Positions 43,915-45,338 of a DNA stretch of 45,338 bases are shown here, one piece after another; positions within the stretch are counted from its first letter, which is position 1; every line of letters begins with the position of its first letter. A program made the translations under genes and the position numbers. The DNA comes from DATAXP01 sp036272935 (GTDB lineage: Bacteria > Planctomycetota > Planctomycetia > Pirellulales > PNKZ01). The stretch spans positions 1 through 45,338 of the forward strand of contig DATAXP010000131.1 in the NCBI GenBank assembly GCA_036272935.1, written 5' to 3'. Below the pieces are notes generated by a model. That model saw only the letters and a program-made list of their open reading frames with translations, did not search any database and was not told the DNA's origin.

Positions 43915-44438
43915 CCCTCAACCTCTGCCCCGTCTCGGGTCGTCTTCTAACTTCTAAATCTCGCAACACAGCATGTTGCGTTGCCAAAGCTTGCTGCGCT
44001 GCTAACGCCCACGGCGCGCAGCATCTCCGTTCATTTTCTGGCCGCGTTTTTCACGACCTGAACTGGCGGCAAGCTACGTCAATGAACAGCGAGATTGCTC
44101 CAGTCTTAATTACCGGAGCGGCGCTGCCGCCAACTTGTAGGTAGGACGCACTCGACCCGCACTTGCTCATGTTCAACGCTGTCGCAAGCACGCACAGCAA
44201 AATGAATACCTAGCCGCTTGGTGAAAACGGGTAGTGTATAGCGCAACTTGTTTATTACATGTACTTAATAGCAGTTGGAAAATCTTTGAAAATGTTCAAC
44301 TTCAGCGCGAATATTAGAAATTGCATGAAAAGCGCGCAACGAGACTGCAATTACGTTCGCTTTATAGGCGGCATGAGGTGGACCCCGAAAACTGGGCGCG
44401 GGAATAAGATGCAGGGACCAGCCCCGAGGGGGTAGAAT
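43915..44438. other. Long non-coding region upstream of the giant-protein operon
   Basis: No plausible gene is seen in these 524 bp. The section 44200-44360 is clearly AT-richer than the rest of the window (for example TTTATTACATGTACTTAATA) and may hold the promoter or a regulatory leader of the genes at 43914-34803 (- strand), but I cannot assign -35/-10 boxes with confidence. From 44371 (TGAGGTGGACCCCGAAAACT) the sequence resembles the terminal end of an IS3-family element. Nothing else of that element is seen. Confidence 0.4.
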
Positions 44439-44679
44439 GAACGGCCCCAGCTGAGCGTGCTGGCGACGATCGTCGTCGATAAGTTCGCGCGGCACTTGCC
44501 GCTGTGTGCGCTACCTGGACGGCACCAGCGACCATGCGCTGCGAGGCTACTTGTGGGGCTTCGCCGGCGACGAGCACCACCGCTACGTGGCCTACGACTT
44601 TCAAGATTCTCGCAGCCGCGATGGCCCTCGCACGCTCCGCTCAAAATGGCTGCTTATGATTCCGCCAGGGTGGCGGTAA
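44439..44679 (+). pseudogene. IS66-family transposase remnant, forward
   Basis: Two frames carry pieces of the IS66 transposase. The first reads RPQLSVLATIVVDKFARHLP from 44442, the segment usually written as 'A..LLAHV.VSKF.DHLPL'. After a frame change near 44505 the second reads RYLDGTSDHALRGYLWGFAG and ends DEHHRYVAYDFQDSRSRDGP before a TAA at 44677-44679. A large internal part is missing, including the sites between the segments. It cannot give an active enzyme. Confidence 0.7.
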
Positions 44680-44702
44680 CTGAGTGCCCGCTGACACAAG
44701 AC

Positions 44703-44722
44703 GGGTCGGCTCGGACGCTTAC
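44703..44722 (+). repeat. Probable right terminal inverted repeat of the forward IS66 remnant
   Basis: GGGTCGGCTCGGACGCTTAC ends exactly where the reverse-strand transposase reading below is cut. Read on the other strand it begins GTAAGCG; IS66-family ends begin with GTAA. The flanking 8 bases GTTGATAT (44723-44730) are candidates for a target-site duplication; a matching left copy was not found. Confidence 0.55.
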
Positions 44723-45033
44723 GTTGATATTCGGTGACGAGCGGTTGGATCTCAGGCAGTTCCCAGACCTGATGACGCAGCGGCTGAGGATCACCGCCAG
44801 CCAGCGCGGTCCGGCAGCGACGGCATGCCGACGGCTTGAGCGTGACGACCGCGGTGCACTCCTCGACCGGAATCAACGCCCGTTCATGCTTCGGATGCCC
44901 TGGCTGACCCCCCCGCTTCTTCTTCGACCTCGGCTCCGAACGCGTCGGCTTGGCATGCGGATGCTGCGTACTGGGCTCGCACCTCGGGCGACAGGGCGGC
45001 CAACTGCTCCGGCGTGATCGGCGGCGACGACAT
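44723..45033 (-). pseudogene. IS66-family transposase N-terminal remnant, reverse
   Basis: From ATG 45033 the reverse strand reads SSPPITPEQLAALSPEVRAQ, the usual IS66 N-terminus. An internal deletion and frame change lead to a Lys-rich KKKRGGQPGHPKHERALIPV segment, then ACRRCRTALAGGDPQPLRHQ and VWELPEIQPLVTEYQ, which include the zinc-finger-like part of IS66 transposases. The reading stops being IS66-like directly after VTEYQ at 44723, where the inverted-repeat end of the other IS66 element begins. So this element is interrupted by the other one. Confidence 0.72.
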
Positions 45034-45202
45034 GCCGCAGATGTTGCTGATTTTCGCAAGTCAGGAAACCCCAACTTCACGCACCAACCCGTGAACGGTT
45101 ACGGCGGCCAATCACACCATTGCCCGGGTTCTTATGGCCTGGCCGAGGTGCCAGGCAGGCCGAGCTTGATGAGTATGGTATGAAAAGAGGTTTCTTTTGC
45201 GC

Positions 45203-45337
45203 TCACGCATCGAGCAGCATGGCTTGCGGCCTGGCGGGGGCGTCGGCTGCGGCAGGGCGCGGCGCGGCGTACCGGAGCGGTGGTTTGAACTGCCGGACCA
45301 GGGAGATGCCCGAGATGCTGGTCGAGAGGATCGCGTA
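45203..45337 (-). CDS. Possible C-terminal end of a gene entering from the right (partial)
   Basis: On the reverse strand, an open frame from the window edge reads YAILSTSISGISLVRQFKPP and ends PAAADAPARPQAMLLDA with a TGA at 45203-45205. The hydrophobic start followed by a Pro/Ala-rich tail looks like the end of a membrane protein. It is short, and the opposite strand is also open here (ATG 45120 to 45338), so this is a weak call. No family is recognised. Confidence 0.35.
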   Translation of the reverse strand, partial: YAILSTSISGISLVRQFKPPLRYAAPRPAAADAPARPQAMLLDA

Positions 45338-45338
45338 G

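Noticed and set aside
45120..45338. Forward frame of 72 codons at the right edge
   Set aside because: Cys/Ala/Arg-rich composition with no recognisable motif; the reverse frame looks more like protein. Neither is certain.

Overview
The window looks like a chromosomal segment of a planctomycete, probably of the Pirellula/Lacipirellula type. The reasons are high G+C; a fused ResB-CcsA cytochrome c maturation protein; secreted DUF1080, isochorismatase-like and Gfo/Idh/MocA proteins with Sec or Tat signals; a giant autotransporter-repeat protein with a PEP-CTERM tail; and fragments resembling DUF1580 and ERCC4 mobile-element genes. No rRNA or plasmid gene is seen. There is one tRNA gene (tRNA-Lys). 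The taxonomic call is an inference from gene content.

Region 1 (1-9966, all +): the end of an unknown gene, a small exported protein, a membrane-anchored HTH protein with a long Ser/Gly linker, an OmpA-type lipoprotein with a coiled coil, a second lipoprotein, the 1260-residue ResB-CcsA fusion, a class III CoA-transferase and a small membrane protein overlapping it by ATGA. Region 2 (10080-15901): NagB (-), a divergent spacer filled by a nested palindrome, then MiaB and GlnE (+). These are housekeeping genes separated by palindromic repeats, one of which supplies the C-terminus and stop codon of MiaB.

Region 3 (15947-20273, all -): a tight four-gene unit read in the order MBL-fold hydrolase, small TPR-like protein, FAD oxidoreductase, Cys/Met-type PLP enzyme with a long N-terminal extension. 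The gaps are about 15-25 nt. This is the best candidate for an undescribed pathway. Region 4 (20518-28652): a Tat-exported beta-lactamase-fold hydrolase, a small secreted protein, an ECF-type sigma factor followed by a membrane protein that is probably its regulator, a cupin, a DUF1080/isochorismatase pair sharing a 1-nt overlap, and a 636-residue secreted protein.

Region 5 (28708-33517, +): a patatin-like secreted protein whose expected catalytic Asp appears to be Cys, a Tat-exported Gfo/Idh/MocA oxidoreductase coupled to a hydroxypyruvate-isomerase-like TIM barrel, and a lone HExxH protein. Region 6 (33597-34802): a promoter, tRNA-Lys(CTT) and a terminator, followed by decayed DUF1580-like and ERCC4-nuclease sequences that look like the scar of an integrated element. 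Region 7 (34803-43914, -): the giant repeat/PEP-CTERM protein and a small membrane protein just upstream of it. Region 8 (43915-45338): a long non-coding stretch, then remnants of two IS66 elements, one apparently inserted into the other, and possibly the tail of a gene entering from the right.
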